From positions 593,585 through 657,584 of the forward strand of contig NZ_BNBM01000003.1 in the NCBI RefSeq assembly GCF_014655715.1: a stretch of DNA of 64,000 nt, read 5' to 3'. Position numbers and translations under genes: made by a program. Positions 31,672-44,803 of this stretch are shown one piece after another; the first letter of the stretch is position 1; every line of letters starts with the position of its first letter. The notes below the pieces were generated by a model, which was not told where the DNA came from, did not search any database, and saw nothing but the letters and a program-made list of their open reading frames with translations. This stretch comes from Streptomyces lanatus. GTDB taxonomy: Bacteria; Actinomycetota; Actinomycetes; Streptomycetales; Streptomycetaceae.

Positions 31672-34332
31672 CTAGGCCGGTCGCAGCCACACCGTGGCCA
31701 GCGGTGGCAGCGTCAGCCGGATGCTCGCCGGGCGGCCGTGCCAGGCCTGGGGCTCCGGCTTGACCGGGTCGGGGTTGGTGACGTCACCGCCGCCGTACTT
31801 CGCCGCGTCGGTGTTCACCGCCTCGTGCCAGGCCGGGACGTCGTCCGGCACCCCGAGGCGGTACTCGTGCCGTACGACCGGCGACAGATTCGACACCGCC
31901 AGCAGCGGGACGCCCTCCGCGTCGTAGCGCAGGAACGCGAAGACGTTGTCGTCCGCCGCGTCGCCGACCACCCACTGGAAACCGGACGGATCGGTGTCCC
32001 GCTGCCACAGGGCCGGGGTATGGACGTACACCGTGTTCAGGTCGCGGATCAGGTCCCGCACTCCCCGGTGGTCGGGCTCCGCACCGTACGCCGAGTCCAG
32101 CAGCCACCAGTCGGGGCCGTGGGCCTCCGACCACTCGGCGCCCTGCGCGAACTCCTGCCCCATGAAGAGGAGCTGCTTGCCGGGGTGGGCCCACATGAAG
32201 CCCAGGTAGGCACGGTGGTTGGCCCGCTGCTGCCACCAGTCGCCCGGCATCTTGGACACCAGGGACCGCTTGCCGTGCACCACTTCGTCGTGGGAGATGG
32301 GAAGGACGTAGTTCTCGCTGTAGGCGTACACCATCGAGAACGTCATCTCGTTGTGGTGGTACTTGCGGTGCACCGGTTCCTTCGCCATGTACTCCAGCGA
32401 GTCGTGCATCCAGCCCATGTTCCACTTCAGGCCGAAGCCCAGGCCGCCGAAGCCGCCGGGACCAGCCACATGCGTCGGCCGTGTCACGCCGTCCCACGCC
32501 GTGGACTCCTCCGCGATGGTCACGACCCCCGGCACCCGCCGGTACACCGTCGCGTTCATCTCCTGCAGGAACGCCACCGCGTCCAGGTTCTCCCGGCCCC
32601 CGTGCTCGTTCGGCACCCACTGGCCCGGCTCGCGCGAATAGTCCAGGTAGAGCATGGAGGCGACGGCGTCCACCCGGAGCCCGTCGATGTGGAACTCCTC
32701 GCACCAGTACAGGGCGTTGGCCACCAGGAAGTTGCTCACCTCGCGCCGGCCGAAGTCGAACTCCAGCGTGCCCCAGTCGGGGTGGGCGGAGCGCAGCGGA
32801 TCCTCGTGCTCGTACAGCGGACGCCCGTCGAACTCGGCCAGCGCCCAGTCGTCGCGCGGGAAGTGCGCCGGCACCCAGTCCATCAGCACGCCGATCCCGG
32901 CCCGGTGGAGGGAGTCGACCAGATGCTTGAAGTCATCCGGGGTGCCGAGGCGGGCCGTGGGCGCGTAGAAGCCGGTGACCTGGTAGCCCCAGGAGCCGCC
33001 GAAGGGGTGCTCGGCGACCGGCATCAGCTCGACATGGGTGAAGCCGAGGTCCTTGACGTACGCGGGGAGCTGCTCGGCGAGTTGACGGTACGTCAGTCCC
33101 GGTCGCCAGGACGCCAGATGGACCTCGTACACCGAGAACGGCGCCTCATGCGCCGGCACCGACCCGCGCCGCTCCAGCCACGCCGCGTCCCCCCACTCGT
33201 ACCGCGAGGCGTGCACGATCGACGATGTGTTGGGCGGGGCCTCCGTCCGGCGGGCCAGCGGGTCCGCGCGCAGCGTCTTCGAACCGTCCGGCCGGGTGAT
33301 CTCGAACTTGTACAGCTCGCCCTCGCCGATGCCGGGCACGAACAGCTCCCAGATCCCGGTGCCGCCGAGCGAACGCATCGGATAGCCCGTGCCGTCCCAG
33401 AAGTTGAAGGTGCCGGCCAGGGAGACACCGCGCGCGTTCGGCGCCCACACCGTGAAGCGGGTGCCGGTCACGGCCTGGTGGGTCATCGGCTCGGCGCCGA
33501 GGGCCTTCCACAGCTCCTCGTGCCGGCCCTCGCCGATCAGATGCAGATCGAGCTCGCCCAGCGCGGGCAGGAAGCGGTACGCGTCCTCGGTCTCCTGCAC
33601 CGAGCCCTCGTACGCCACGAGGAACTGGTAGCCCTCCGGCACCTCCCGCAGCGGCAGCAGGCCCGAGAAGAACCCCTCCGCGTCGTCGTGCAGCTCCGCC
33701 CGCAGGTTCCCGGCCACGACGGTCACCGACAGGGCGTACGGCTTGAAGGCCCGGAACGCCACACCGCCGGGGACCGGATGCGCACCGAGGACGGCGTGCG
33801 GGTCGTGATGGGTGCCGGTCAGCAGACGATCGCGGTCGGCGGCGTCGAGAGCGGGCGAGACGGCGACCTCTACGGGCTCGACCGGCTCGACCGGCTCGGC
33901 GGGCATCGGGGCGGCCTTCGAGGGGACCGCCTTCTGCGCCGGGATCTTCTTCCGCGTCGCCTTTTGCGCGGGGATCTTCTTGGCGGCGGGCTTCTCGGGA
34001 GCGGACTTCTTGGCGGCGGTGCTCTTCGCCGCCGTGCCTTTCGCCGCCGTGCTTTTCGCGGTGGCCTTCTTCGCCACGGCTTTCTTGGCCGCGGTCTTCT
34101 TCGCGGCCGCCTTCTTCGCCGGGGCCTTCTTCGCGGTCGCCTTGCTCGCGGCCGCCTTCTTCTGCCCGGTGGCCTTCGCCGCCGCCGCCTTCTTCGCCGT
34201 CCCCTTCTTCACGGCCTCCGCGGCCTCCGCGGCCTTGGTCGTCGCCCTTTTGGCGACGCTCGTCTTCTCGGCCGACTGCTCGGCCGTGTCCTGGTGTTGC
34301 GAACCGCTGGAGGGAGTGGTGCGGGGGGTCAC
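31672..34332 (-). CDS. glgB: 1,4-alpha-glucan branching enzyme with Lys/Ala-rich N-terminal tail
   Basis: Creates alpha-1,6 branches in the glucan made by GlgE. The catalytic GH13 core has the nucleophile Asp555 (LRVDAVAS), acid/base Glu608 (TIAEEST) and transition-state Asp682 (PISHDEVVHG); an N-terminal CBM48-type domain (about 165-340) precedes it. The protein has 886 residues, against about 730-775 in relatives. The excess is a tail at about 25-145 made of AAKK/AKKA/TAKK repeats, like the histone-H1-type tails of actinobacterial HupS/HupB, then a PVEPVEPVEV hinge. The GTG start has AGGAGG 8 bases upstream and overlaps the maltokinase stop as GTGA, so the tail is translated unless internal initiation occurs. 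Confidence 0.95.
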   Translation of the reverse strand: MTPRTTPSSGSQHQDTAEQSAEKTSVAKRATTKAAEAAEAVKKGTAKKAAAAKATGQKKAAASKATAKKAPAKKAAAKKTAAKKAVAKKATAKSTAAKGTAAKSTAAKKSAPEKPAAKKIPAQKATRKKIPAQKAVPSKAAPMPAEPVEPVEPVEVAVSPALDAADRDRLLTGTHHDPHAVLGAHPVPGGVAFRAFKPYALSVTVVAGNLRAELHDDAEGFFSGLLPLREVPEGYQFLVAYEGSVQETEDAYRFLPALGELDLHLIGEGRHEELWKALGAEPMTHQAVTGTRFTVWAPNARGVSLAGTFNFWDGTGYPMRSLGGTGIWELFVPGIGEGELYKFEITRPDGSKTLRADPLARRTEAPPNTSSIVHASRYEWGDAAWLERRGSVPAHEAPFSVYEVHLASWRPGLTYRQLAEQLPAYVKDLGFTHVELMPVAEHPFGGSWGYQVTGFYAPTARLGTPDDFKHLVDSLHRAGIGVLMDWVPAHFPRDDWALAEFDGRPLYEHEDPLRSAHPDWGTLEFDFGRREVSNFLVANALYWCEEFHIDGLRVDAVASMLYLDYSREPGQWVPNEHGGRENLDAVAFLQEMNATVYRRVPGVVTIAEESTAWDGVTRPTHVAGPGGFGGLGFGLKWNMGWMHDSLEYMAKEPVHRKYHHNEMTFSMVYAYSENYVLPISHDEVVHGKRSLVSKMPGDWWQQRANHRAYLGFMWAHPGKQLLFMGQEFAQGAEWSEAHGPDWWLLDSAYGAEPDHRGVRDLIRDLNTVYVHTPALWQRDTDPSGFQWVVGDAADDNVFAFLRYDAEGVPLLAVSNLSPVVRHEYRLGVPDDVPAWHEAVNTDAAKYGGGDVTNPDPVKPEPQAWHGRPASIRLTLPPLATVWLRPA

Positions 34333-35774
34333 GGGCGGGGCCTCCTAGGCGCAGGTGGGGATGAGGGGAGGGATGGAGCGGGGGTGCCGGTGTCCGCGGC
34401 GAGACGGTGTATCGCGGACAGCGGCACGGGGAGCCAGTCGGGCCGGTGACGGGCTTCGTAGACGACCTCGTAGATCGCCTTGTCGGTCTCGTACGCACGC
34501 AACAGCACCGGATCGGTGCGCGGATCGGCGCCGCCTGCCTGTGCGTACCCGGCGCAGTACGCGGCCCGGCAGGCGTCGGCCCAGCCCGGTACCGGCAGGT
34601 CGGCCGAGTGGGCCGCGTAGTCGAAGGAGCGCAGCATGCCCGCGACGTCCCGCACCGGGGGCTGCGGCATCCGGCGCTCGGCCAGCGACTTCGACGGCTC
34701 GCCCTCGAAGTCGATCAGCCACCACCGCCCGCCGGGTGAGCGCAGGCACTGCCCGAGGTGCAGATCGCCATGGATGCGCTGGGCCGTCCAGGTACGGCCC
34801 TCGGCGGCGAGGCCGGCCAGCGCCTCGAACGCGGAACGCAGACCCGGCGCGTACGGCCGCAGCGCCGGCACCGCCTGCGTGGCCGCCTCCAGCCGCTCGA
34901 CCATGCCGTCGACGAGGTGCTGCACCTGTGTGTGCCCCAGGGTCACGGTCGGCAGCGTACGGGCCAGCGCCATGTGCACCTCGGCGGTCGCACGCCCCAG
35001 CGCCCGCGCCTCGGCGGCGAAGTCCTCGCCCTTGGCCAGCTCGCGCAGCGCCAGCTCCCAGCCGTCCGCCGCGCCCTGCACAAAGGGCTGCAGCACACCC
35101 AGTACGTACGACTCGCCGGCCAGGTCGGCATGGAACCACGCCGTCGGCGCGGGCACCCGGTCGCAGTCCTCGCGGGCCAGCGCGAGCGGCAGCTCCAGGT
35201 CGGGGTTGACGCCGGGCACGACCCGGCGCAACAGCTTCAGGATGAACGTATCGCCGTAGACGACCGACGAGTTCGACTGCTCGGAGGTGACCAGACGCGG
35301 CACCAGGGCGGAGCGGATCTCCTGGGCCCCGTCCCGTTCGAAGCGCAGCGCGCCGATGCGGGCCCCGGTGCGCAGGGCTTCGAGGAGCAGTTCGCCGGGG
35401 CGGGGGTCGTGCAGGGCGTCGTACACCGTGCGTCCGGCGAGCGGGCCCTCGGTGACATGTCCGATCAGGGCGGGCGCGAGCCGAGGCGGCAACGCCTCGC
35501 GCTCCCCTATGAGGAGCTGGTAGCAGTCGGCGGGCGGCTCGGGGGCGCCCGGCACGGGGGTGACGGGCTGATGGGCGCGCACCAGCAGGTGGTACAGGCC
35601 CAGCTTGCCGCCGGGCGGCAGCAGTTCGGTGGCCGCGACCGGCGAGAACCCGGTGACCGGACGCCCCTTGCCCGCGAACCAGCGCTGCCGCGGCAGCCAC
35701 TCCCGCAGCAGTGGATCCAGTGACGCAAGGAGGCCGGGCGAAGTGGTGACGGTACGGGTGACGGCTTCCGACAT
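34329..35774 (-). CDS. mak: Maltokinase
   Basis: Phosphorylates maltose with ATP to maltose 1-phosphate, the GlgE donor. The 481 residues have an N-terminal cap (LREWLPRQRWFAGKGRPV) and a eukaryotic-like kinase core with the catalytic loop RIHGDLHLGQ and the metal-binding WLIDFEGEP. The last 20 residues are Pro-rich. In Streptomyces this gene is also called pep2. It starts 87 bases after treS, with a hairpin between them, and its stop overlaps the glgB start, so maltokinase and branching enzyme are translationally coupled. Confidence 0.95.
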   Translation of the reverse strand: MSEAVTRTVTTSPGLLASLDPLLREWLPRQRWFAGKGRPVTGFSPVAATELLPPGGKLGLYHLLVRAHQPVTPVPGAPEPPADCYQLLIGEREALPPRLAPALIGHVTEGPLAGRTVYDALHDPRPGELLLEALRTGARIGALRFERDGAQEIRSALVPRLVTSEQSNSSVVYGDTFILKLLRRVVPGVNPDLELPLALAREDCDRVPAPTAWFHADLAGESYVLGVLQPFVQGAADGWELALRELAKGEDFAAEARALGRATAEVHMALARTLPTVTLGHTQVQHLVDGMVERLEAATQAVPALRPYAPGLRSAFEALAGLAAEGRTWTAQRIHGDLHLGQCLRSPGGRWWLIDFEGEPSKSLAERRMPQPPVRDVAGMLRSFDYAAHSADLPVPGWADACRAAYCAGYAQAGGADPRTDPVLLRAYETDKAIYEVVYEARHRPDWLPVPLSAIHRLAADTGTPAPSLPSSPPAPRRPRP

Positions 35775-35822
35775 GGCGTCGCGTCCTTTCCCCGGGCGGT
35801 CGGGGTGTTACTTCTGCGTGCC

Positions 35823-35857
35823 CCCGGCGGGGCGGCGGAAACCGCCGCCCCGCCGGG
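35823..35857 (-). terminator. Intercistronic hairpin between treS and mak
   Basis: A perfect 16-base GC-only inverted repeat (arms 35823-35838 and 35842-35857, loop of three bases) begins 3 bases after the treS stop, inside an otherwise continuous operon. It may be a partial terminator or an RNA-stabilising structure that sets different levels of upstream and downstream products. Confidence 0.7.
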
Positions 35858-35860
35858 CTC

Positions 35861-39657
<3,797 letters not shown>

Positions 39658-39783
39658 GACCGCTCCTGTCCGCGTCAACGTGGGTGGGCGGATGGCTGTG
39701 GGGAGGTGGGTCCTGCGGGGTGGTGCGTGGTGTTTCCATGGTGCGCTCGGGGGCGCACGGGTGGGGTGTACCGGTGGAGCCTT

Positions 39784-39802
39784 CCCACCCTATTCGGGTG
39801 GG
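39784..39802. promoter_or_regulatory. Inverted repeat upstream of the glgE operon
   Basis: CCCACCC-TATTC-GGGTGGG is a perfect 7-base dyad about 130 bases upstream of glgE. Read on the minus strand its loop contains TAGGGT, a good -10 form, though no matching -35 was found. It could be an operator over the operon promoter. Nothing else notable is seen in 39658-39783. Confidence 0.4.
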
Positions 39803-39849
39803 CAATCCGGCACTTTGTTAACTACTCACGCGTATGTCTACGCACAAGA

Positions 39850-39878
39850 CCGGCCCCGTTCCACAGGAACGGGGCCGG
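39850..39878 (-). terminator. Terminator after the subtilisin gene
   Basis: A perfect 13-base inverted repeat (arms 39850-39862 and 39866-39878, CCGGCCCCGTTCC with a 3-base loop) lies 28 bases past the protease stop and insulates the glgE promoter region from read-through. Confidence 0.85.
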
Positions 39879-39905
39879 CGTGCGCACTTCGGCGTGAAGA
39901 GGGCG

Positions 39906-41108
39906 CTACGACCCCGGTACCTGAAGGAGTTTGTTCGGCGAGCCGAGGCCGCGGCCGGACACCTTGCCGGACGCGGCCTGCGCCACGAGCGCCTTGGACA
40001 CCTGTGCGGGCCGTGCCTTGGGATGGTCGGCCAGATAGAGCGCGGCCACGCCCGCCGCGTGCGGCGACGCCATCGACGTACCGGAGTAGGTGGCCCTGCC
40101 GGTGTCGCTCGCGTTCGATGCCGAGGTGATCGACACGCCCGGGGCGAACAGGTCCAGGACCGAGCCGGTGTTGGAGAAGCCCGCCCGCGCGTCCTTCTTG
40201 TCGGTGGCGCCGACGGTGATGGCCTCGCGCACCGCGGCCGGGGAGTACAGGCCGGCCGGCAGCCCGTCGTTGCCCGCCGCGACCGTATAGGTCACGCCGG
40301 AGGCGATGGAGTTGCGTACGGCCGCGTCCAACTGGGTGTTGCGGTAGCCGCCGAGGCTGACGTTGGCGACCGCCGGCTTCTTGGCGTGCCTGGTCACCCA
40401 GTCGATGCCCGCGATGACGTCGGACGTGGTGCCGCCGCCGGCGTTGTCGAGGACGCGTACGGCGACGACCTTGGCGTTCTTGGCGACGCCGTACTGCTTG
40501 CCCGCGATGGTGCCGGCGACATGGGTGCCATGGCCGTTGCCGTCGCTCGCGGTGCGGTCGTCGCCGACGAAGTCCCAGCCGTAGCTGGCGCGGCCGGCGA
40601 AGTCCTTGTGCGAGATGCGGATGCCGGTGTCGATCACGTACACCGTCACTCCGGTGCCCGCGGACTCGGGCCAGGTGTAGCTCTTGTCGAGCGGCAGGTT
40701 CCGCTGGTCGATGCGGTCCAGGCCCCAGGACGGCGGGTTCTTCTGGGTGTGCGCCGGCAGTACCCGGGTGTCCTGGACGACCGAGGCGACCCTGGGGTCG
40801 GCCGCGAGCCGCTTGGCCTGTCTCTCGCCCGCCCGGATGGCGTAGCCGTTGAGGACCGTGCCGTAGGTATGGCTGATTTTCGCCCCGTACTTCTCGGCGA
40901 GGCCTTTTCCGGCCGCCGACGGGGCCTTTGTTCCCCCCTTGAGTGTCACCAGGTAACTGCCGCTGATGGCGCCGGGTTCCCCGGCGCCGCGTATCTGCCC
41001 CTCCGGTGCGGCGTGCGCGGGCATGGTGGTGGCCGAAAGTGCGGCGACACACGTCACCGCGGTCAGACCACCCGCCCGGCGCAGACGCCGTATGCGCGTC
41101 CGTGCCAT
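39906..41108 (-). CDS. Secreted subtilisin-family (S8) serine protease
   Basis: The 400-residue preproenzyme has a signal peptide (Arg-rich start, hydrophobic core to MPAHA at 29-33), an I9-type propeptide inhibitor (about 50-118, SYLVTLKGGTKAP) and a catalytic domain with Asp160 (VIDTG), His193 (GHGTHVAG), the oxyanion Asn280 (AAGND) and Ser345 (GTSMASPH). The ATG at 41108 is preferred because the signal peptide starts there and GGAGG lies upstream; a further start at 41129 adds seven residues. It interrupts the glycogen gene block, sitting between glgE and glgP, without obvious functional link. Confidence 0.93.
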   Translation of the reverse strand: MARTRIRRLRRAGGLTAVTCVAALSATTMPAHAAPEGQIRGAGEPGAISGSYLVTLKGGTKAPSAAGKGLAEKYGAKISHTYGTVLNGYAIRAGERQAKRLAADPRVASVVQDTRVLPAHTQKNPPSWGLDRIDQRNLPLDKSYTWPESAGTGVTVYVIDTGIRISHKDFAGRASYGWDFVGDDRTASDGNGHGTHVAGTIAGKQYGVAKNAKVVAVRVLDNAGGGTTSDVIAGIDWVTRHAKKPAVANVSLGGYRNTQLDAAVRNSIASGVTYTVAAGNDGLPAGLYSPAAVREAITVGATDKKDARAGFSNTGSVLDLFAPGVSITSASNASDTGRATYSGTSMASPHAAGVAALYLADHPKARPAQVSKALVAQAASGKVSGRGLGSPNKLLQVPGS

Positions 41109-41427
41109 GGTGTGAGTTCCCCTCCTCAACTCGGCGCACGGCGGCCTGGAACACCGGGTGCACCCGGCTCGACCGGTGCGCCACTGTCACCCTCTCGTGA
41201 CGTGAGAAGTCGCCACAAGGACGCCTACGGGGGCGGAATCGGCCATACCGGCCATGGGGGATGTGTAAAGGTTGCGGTCGGTTTCGGACGGAGGCGGCGC
41301 TTCCGTTCCGCATACCGGTCGCAAAAACGCACTGTGGTTACGAAGCCCCGCATACCGATACCGTCGATGGCGATGACGGGACCCACACCGCCGTGTGTCC
41401 CCTGCCGCGCGCTGCCCGAGGTGAACC
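41109..41427. promoter_or_regulatory. Divergent intergenic region of the protease and glgP
   Basis: This gap of about 320 bases holds no gene. CCGCATACCG occurs twice as a direct repeat (41308-41317 and 41348-41357, 40 bases apart) on the glgP-proximal side, which could be binding sites for one regulator. GAGGTG immediately before the GTG of glgP is its ribosome binding site. I could not define a clear -35/-10 pair for either gene. Confidence 0.4.
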
Positions 41428-44052
41428 GTGAAGGCGATCCGTCGATTCACCGTCCGACCAGTCCTCCCCGAACCCCTCCGGCCCCTCAGCGATCTGGCGC
41501 GCAATCTGCGCTGGTCCTGGCATGCGGAGACCCGCGACCTCTTCCAGTCCGTGGACCCCGGGCGCTGGGCCGCCTCGGGCGAGGACCCCGTCCGGCTGCT
41601 GGGCAGCGTGCCGCCCGCGCGGCTGGCCGAGCTCGCCGCGGACGGCCCCTTCCTGAGCCGCCTGAGCGCGGTCGCCGGCGACCTCGACGACTACGTCACC
41701 GGTGGCCGCTGGTACCAGGACCAGTCCGCCGAACTGCCCGCCGCCGTCGCCTACTTCTCGCCCGAGTTCGGCATCACCGCCGCCCTGCCGCAGTACTCCG
41801 GCGGCCTCGGCATCCTCGCCGGCGACCACCTCAAGGCCGCCAGCGACCTCGGAGTGCCGCTGATCGGGGTGGGCCTGCTGTACCGGCACGGCTACTTCCG
41901 CCAGACCCTCTCCCGGGACGGCTGGCAGCAGGAGCACTACCCGGTCCTCGACCCCAACGAGCTGCCGCTCGCGCTGCTGAAGGAGCCCGACGGCACCCCG
42001 GCCCAGGTCTCCCTCGCCCTGCCCGGCGGCAAGTCCCTGCACGCCCGGGTCTGGCTCGCCCAGGTCGGCCGGGTGCCGCTGCTGATGCTCGACTCCGACG
42101 TCGAGGAGAACGACCTCGGCGAACGCGGCGTGACCGACCGGCTCTACGGCGGCGGCAGCGAGCACCGGCTGCTCCAGGAGATGCTGCTGGGCATAGGAGG
42201 TGTGCGGGCGGTCCGGACGTACTGCCGGCTGACCGGCCACCCCGAGCCCGAGGTCTTCCACACCAACGAGGGACACGCCGGCTTCCTCGGTCTGGAGCGC
42301 ATCGCCGAACTCGCCGACCAGGGGCTGGACTTCGACGCCGCGCTGGAGGCCGTCCGCGCGGGCACCGTCTTCACCACCCACACCCCCGTCCCGGCCGGCA
42401 TCGACCGCTTCGACCGCGAGCTGGTCGCCCACCACTTCGGACCCGCCGCCGAGCTCCCCGGCATCGACGTCGAGCGGATCCTCCAGCTCGGCATGGAGAC
42501 CTACCCCGGCGGCGAACCCAACCTCTTCAACATGGCCGTGATGGGCCTGCGCCTGGGCCAGCGGGCGAACGGCGTCTCGCTGCTGCACGGCAACGTCAGC
42601 CGCGAGATGTTCTCCGGACTGTGGCCGGGATTCGACCCCGACGAGGTCCCGATCACCTCGGTCACCAACGGCGTCCACGCCCCCACCTGGGTCGCCCCCG
42701 AGGTGTTCCGCCTCGGCGCCCGCCAGATCGGCGGCCGGCGCACCGAGGACGCGCTGACCGTCGGCGGCTCGGACCGCTGGGACGCGGTCGGCGAGATCCC
42801 GGATCAGGACATCTGGGAGCTGCGCCGCAACCTGCGCGAACAGCTGGTCCTGGAGGTGCGTGAGCGTCTGCGCGCGTCCTGGCGGCAACGCGGCGCCGGA
42901 ACGGCCGAGTTGGGCTGGATCGACGGAGTGCTCGACCCCGACGTCCTCACGATCGGATTCGCGCGCCGGGTCCCGTCGTACAAGCGCCTCACCCTCATGC
43001 TCCGCGACCGCGACCGGCTGATGGACCTGCTGCTGCACCCGGAGCGGCCGATCCAGATCGTGGTGGCGGGCAAGGCGCACCCCGCGGACGACGGCGGGAA
43101 GCGGCTGGTGCAGGAGCTGGTGAGGTTCGCGGACGACCCGCGGGTCCGGCACCGGATCGTCTTCCTCCCCGACTACGGCATGGCGATGGCCAAGAAGCTC
43201 TACCCGGGCTGCGACATCTGGCTGAACAACCCGCTCAGGCCCCTGGAGGCATGCGGCACGTCGGGCATGAAGGCGGCGCTGAACGGCTGCCTCAACCTCT
43301 CCGTGCTGGACGGCTGGTGGGACGAATGGTTCCAGCCGGACTTCGGCTGGGCCATCCCCACCGCGGACGGCACCGCCACCGACCCGGACCGCCGCGACGA
43401 CATAGAGGCCGCGGCGCTGTACGACCTGCTGGAGCAGCGCGTCACCCCCCGCTTCTACGAGCAGGGGCGGGCGGGGCTGCCGGACCGCTGGATCGAGATG
43501 GTCCGCCAGACCCTGACCCTGCTGGGCCCGAAGGTCCTGGCGGGCAGGATGGTCCGCGAGTACGTGGAGCGCCTCTACACGCCCGCCGCGCACGCCCACC
43601 GTGCGATGACGCCGGACGCGGCGCGCGAGCTGGCGGGCTGGAAGGCACGGGTCCGCTCGGCGTGGCACGACGTGAGCGTCGACCATGTGGAGACCTCGGT
43701 GGCCGCGGTGACGGCCACGGCGGAACTGGGCACCACCCTCACCCTCCGCGTCCGTGTCGCCCTCGGCGGCCTCGCCCCGGACGACGTGGAGGTCCAGGTG
43801 GTCTCGGGCCGCGTCGACCCCGAGGACCGCATCGGGGACGCCTCGACGGTGCCGCTGAAGCCGACGGGAGGCCCGGACACGGAGGGCCGCTGGGCCTACG
43901 AGGGCCCGCTCTCCCTGGACCGGACGGGACCCTACGGCTACACCGTGCGGATCCTTCCGGCACACCGCCTGCTGGCGTCGGGCGCGGAGCTGGGGCTGGT
44001 GGCGGTGCCTTCCGAGGAAATGGGCGAAGGGGCGGGGGTGTTGATGCGGTGA
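41428..44052 (+). CDS. glgP: Alpha-glucan phosphorylase (GT35, actinobacterial type)
   Basis: Releases glucose 1-phosphate from alpha-1,4-glucan. The 874-residue enzyme has the DUF3417-type N-terminus (LRPLSDLARNLRWSWHAETRDLF) that marks this short GT35 branch, SPEFGITAALPQYSGGLGILAGDHLKAASD, VFHTNEGHAGF and the pyridoxal-phosphate site EACGTSGMKAALNG with Lys615. It faces the glgE operon across the protease gene and degrades the glucan that operon makes. The C-terminal 130 residues are a beta-rich extension. Confidence 0.94.
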   Translation: MKAIRRFTVRPVLPEPLRPLSDLARNLRWSWHAETRDLFQSVDPGRWAASGEDPVRLLGSVPPARLAELAADGPFLSRLSAVAGDLDDYVTGGRWYQDQSAELPAAVAYFSPEFGITAALPQYSGGLGILAGDHLKAASDLGVPLIGVGLLYRHGYFRQTLSRDGWQQEHYPVLDPNELPLALLKEPDGTPAQVSLALPGGKSLHARVWLAQVGRVPLLMLDSDVEENDLGERGVTDRLYGGGSEHRLLQEMLLGIGGVRAVRTYCRLTGHPEPEVFHTNEGHAGFLGLERIAELADQGLDFDAALEAVRAGTVFTTHTPVPAGIDRFDRELVAHHFGPAAELPGIDVERILQLGMETYPGGEPNLFNMAVMGLRLGQRANGVSLLHGNVSREMFSGLWPGFDPDEVPITSVTNGVHAPTWVAPEVFRLGARQIGGRRTEDALTVGGSDRWDAVGEIPDQDIWELRRNLREQLVLEVRERLRASWRQRGAGTAELGWIDGVLDPDVLTIGFARRVPSYKRLTLMLRDRDRLMDLLLHPERPIQIVVAGKAHPADDGGKRLVQELVRFADDPRVRHRIVFLPDYGMAMAKKLYPGCDIWLNNPLRPLEACGTSGMKAALNGCLNLSVLDGWWDEWFQPDFGWAIPTADGTATDPDRRDDIEAAALYDLLEQRVTPRFYEQGRAGLPDRWIEMVRQTLTLLGPKVLAGRMVREYVERLYTPAAHAHRAMTPDAARELAGWKARVRSAWHDVSVDHVETSVAAVTATAELGTTLTLRVRVALGGLAPDDVEVQVVSGRVDPEDRIGDASTVPLKPTGGPDTEGRWAYEGPLSLDRTGPYGYTVRILPAHRLLASGAELGLVAVPSEEMGEGAGVLMR

Positions 44053-44092
44053 CGTAGTCTGAGTCGGGGGAGAGGGGGACCCGATTCAGTCG

Positions 44093-44797
44093 GTGCTGGG
44101 GAACATAGTGATCGGGCTGGTGACCAGCCTGCTCGGCGGTGCCTTCGTCTGGTTGTGGGAGCGGGCCAGGAAGGCCCGCGCGGTGAACCGGAGGGCGGCG
44201 TTCTTCGGCGTCCGCCCGGGCGAGACCTGCCTGATCGTGCTGGGCAACAAGTACAACTCGCCCGGCACCGCCCACTACCGCGATGTACGCGCCGTCGTCG
44301 AACTGACCCTGCTCGTGGGCGAGTTGGGCTGCGATGCGGCGGTTGAGTCGGGTGGCTACCGCGGCAGCAACGGCGATCGTACGGAGTTCTGCGTCGGCGG
44401 CCCCACCGGCGGCGCCAACCTCCGCACCGGCGGCCATCTCGCCGCCCACCTGCCCGGTGTCACCGTCCACCCCTACGACGGCACCAGCCCGGAGTCGGTG
44501 GCCATCGAGGTCGGAGGGGAGAAGTTCCTCTTCGACCGCGGCCAACAGGAGTACGCCCTGGTCGCCAAGTTCACACCCACCGAGTCCACCCGCCCCGTGT
44601 TCCTGGTGGCCGGCCAGACCTCCGTGGCCAATCTGGCGGCCATCCACTTCCTTCGGCGCGAGTACGCGCGGGTGGCGCGGCAGCTGCCGTCGGTTGAGCG
44701 CTTCTGCCTCCTGATCAAGGTCTCCGACATCGGCACCTACGAATTCCACCGGGCGAGCCTGGAACGGGACGTCACCGCGGCCGCGTTCGGGCCGTGA
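44093..44797 (+). CDS. Membrane-anchored protein of unknown function
   Basis: I do not recognise the family. The 234-residue product starts with one hydrophobic helix (IVIGLVTSLLGGAFVWLW) followed by a positive cluster, so the rest faces the cytoplasm. The soluble part looks like an alpha/beta nucleotide-binding fold: strand LIVLGNKYN, the Gly-rich EFCVGGPTGGANLRTGG, and FLVAGQTSVANLAAIHFL. It starts 40 bases after glgP, yet converges within 6 bases on the STAND-glycosyltransferase gene. The arrangement suggests, without proving, that it is an accessory of that system rather than of glucan metabolism. Confidence 0.6.
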   Translation: MLGNIVIGLVTSLLGGAFVWLWERARKARAVNRRAAFFGVRPGETCLIVLGNKYNSPGTAHYRDVRAVVELTLLVGELGCDAAVESGGYRGSNGDRTEFCVGGPTGGANLRTGGHLAAHLPGVTVHPYDGTSPESVAIEVGGEKFLFDRGQQEYALVAKFTPTESTRPVFLVAGQTSVANLAAIHFLRREYARVARQLPSVERFCLLIKVSDIGTYEFHRASLERDVTAAAFGP

Positions 44798-44803
44798 CGG
44801 TGT

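Noticed and set aside
39834..42863. Open frame of about 1009 codons on the plus strand spanning the protease and the start of glgP
   Set aside because: It crosses a terminator, lies antisense to a clear subtilisin, and then runs out of frame through glgP with Arg/Pro-rich sequence. No protein family is recognisable.
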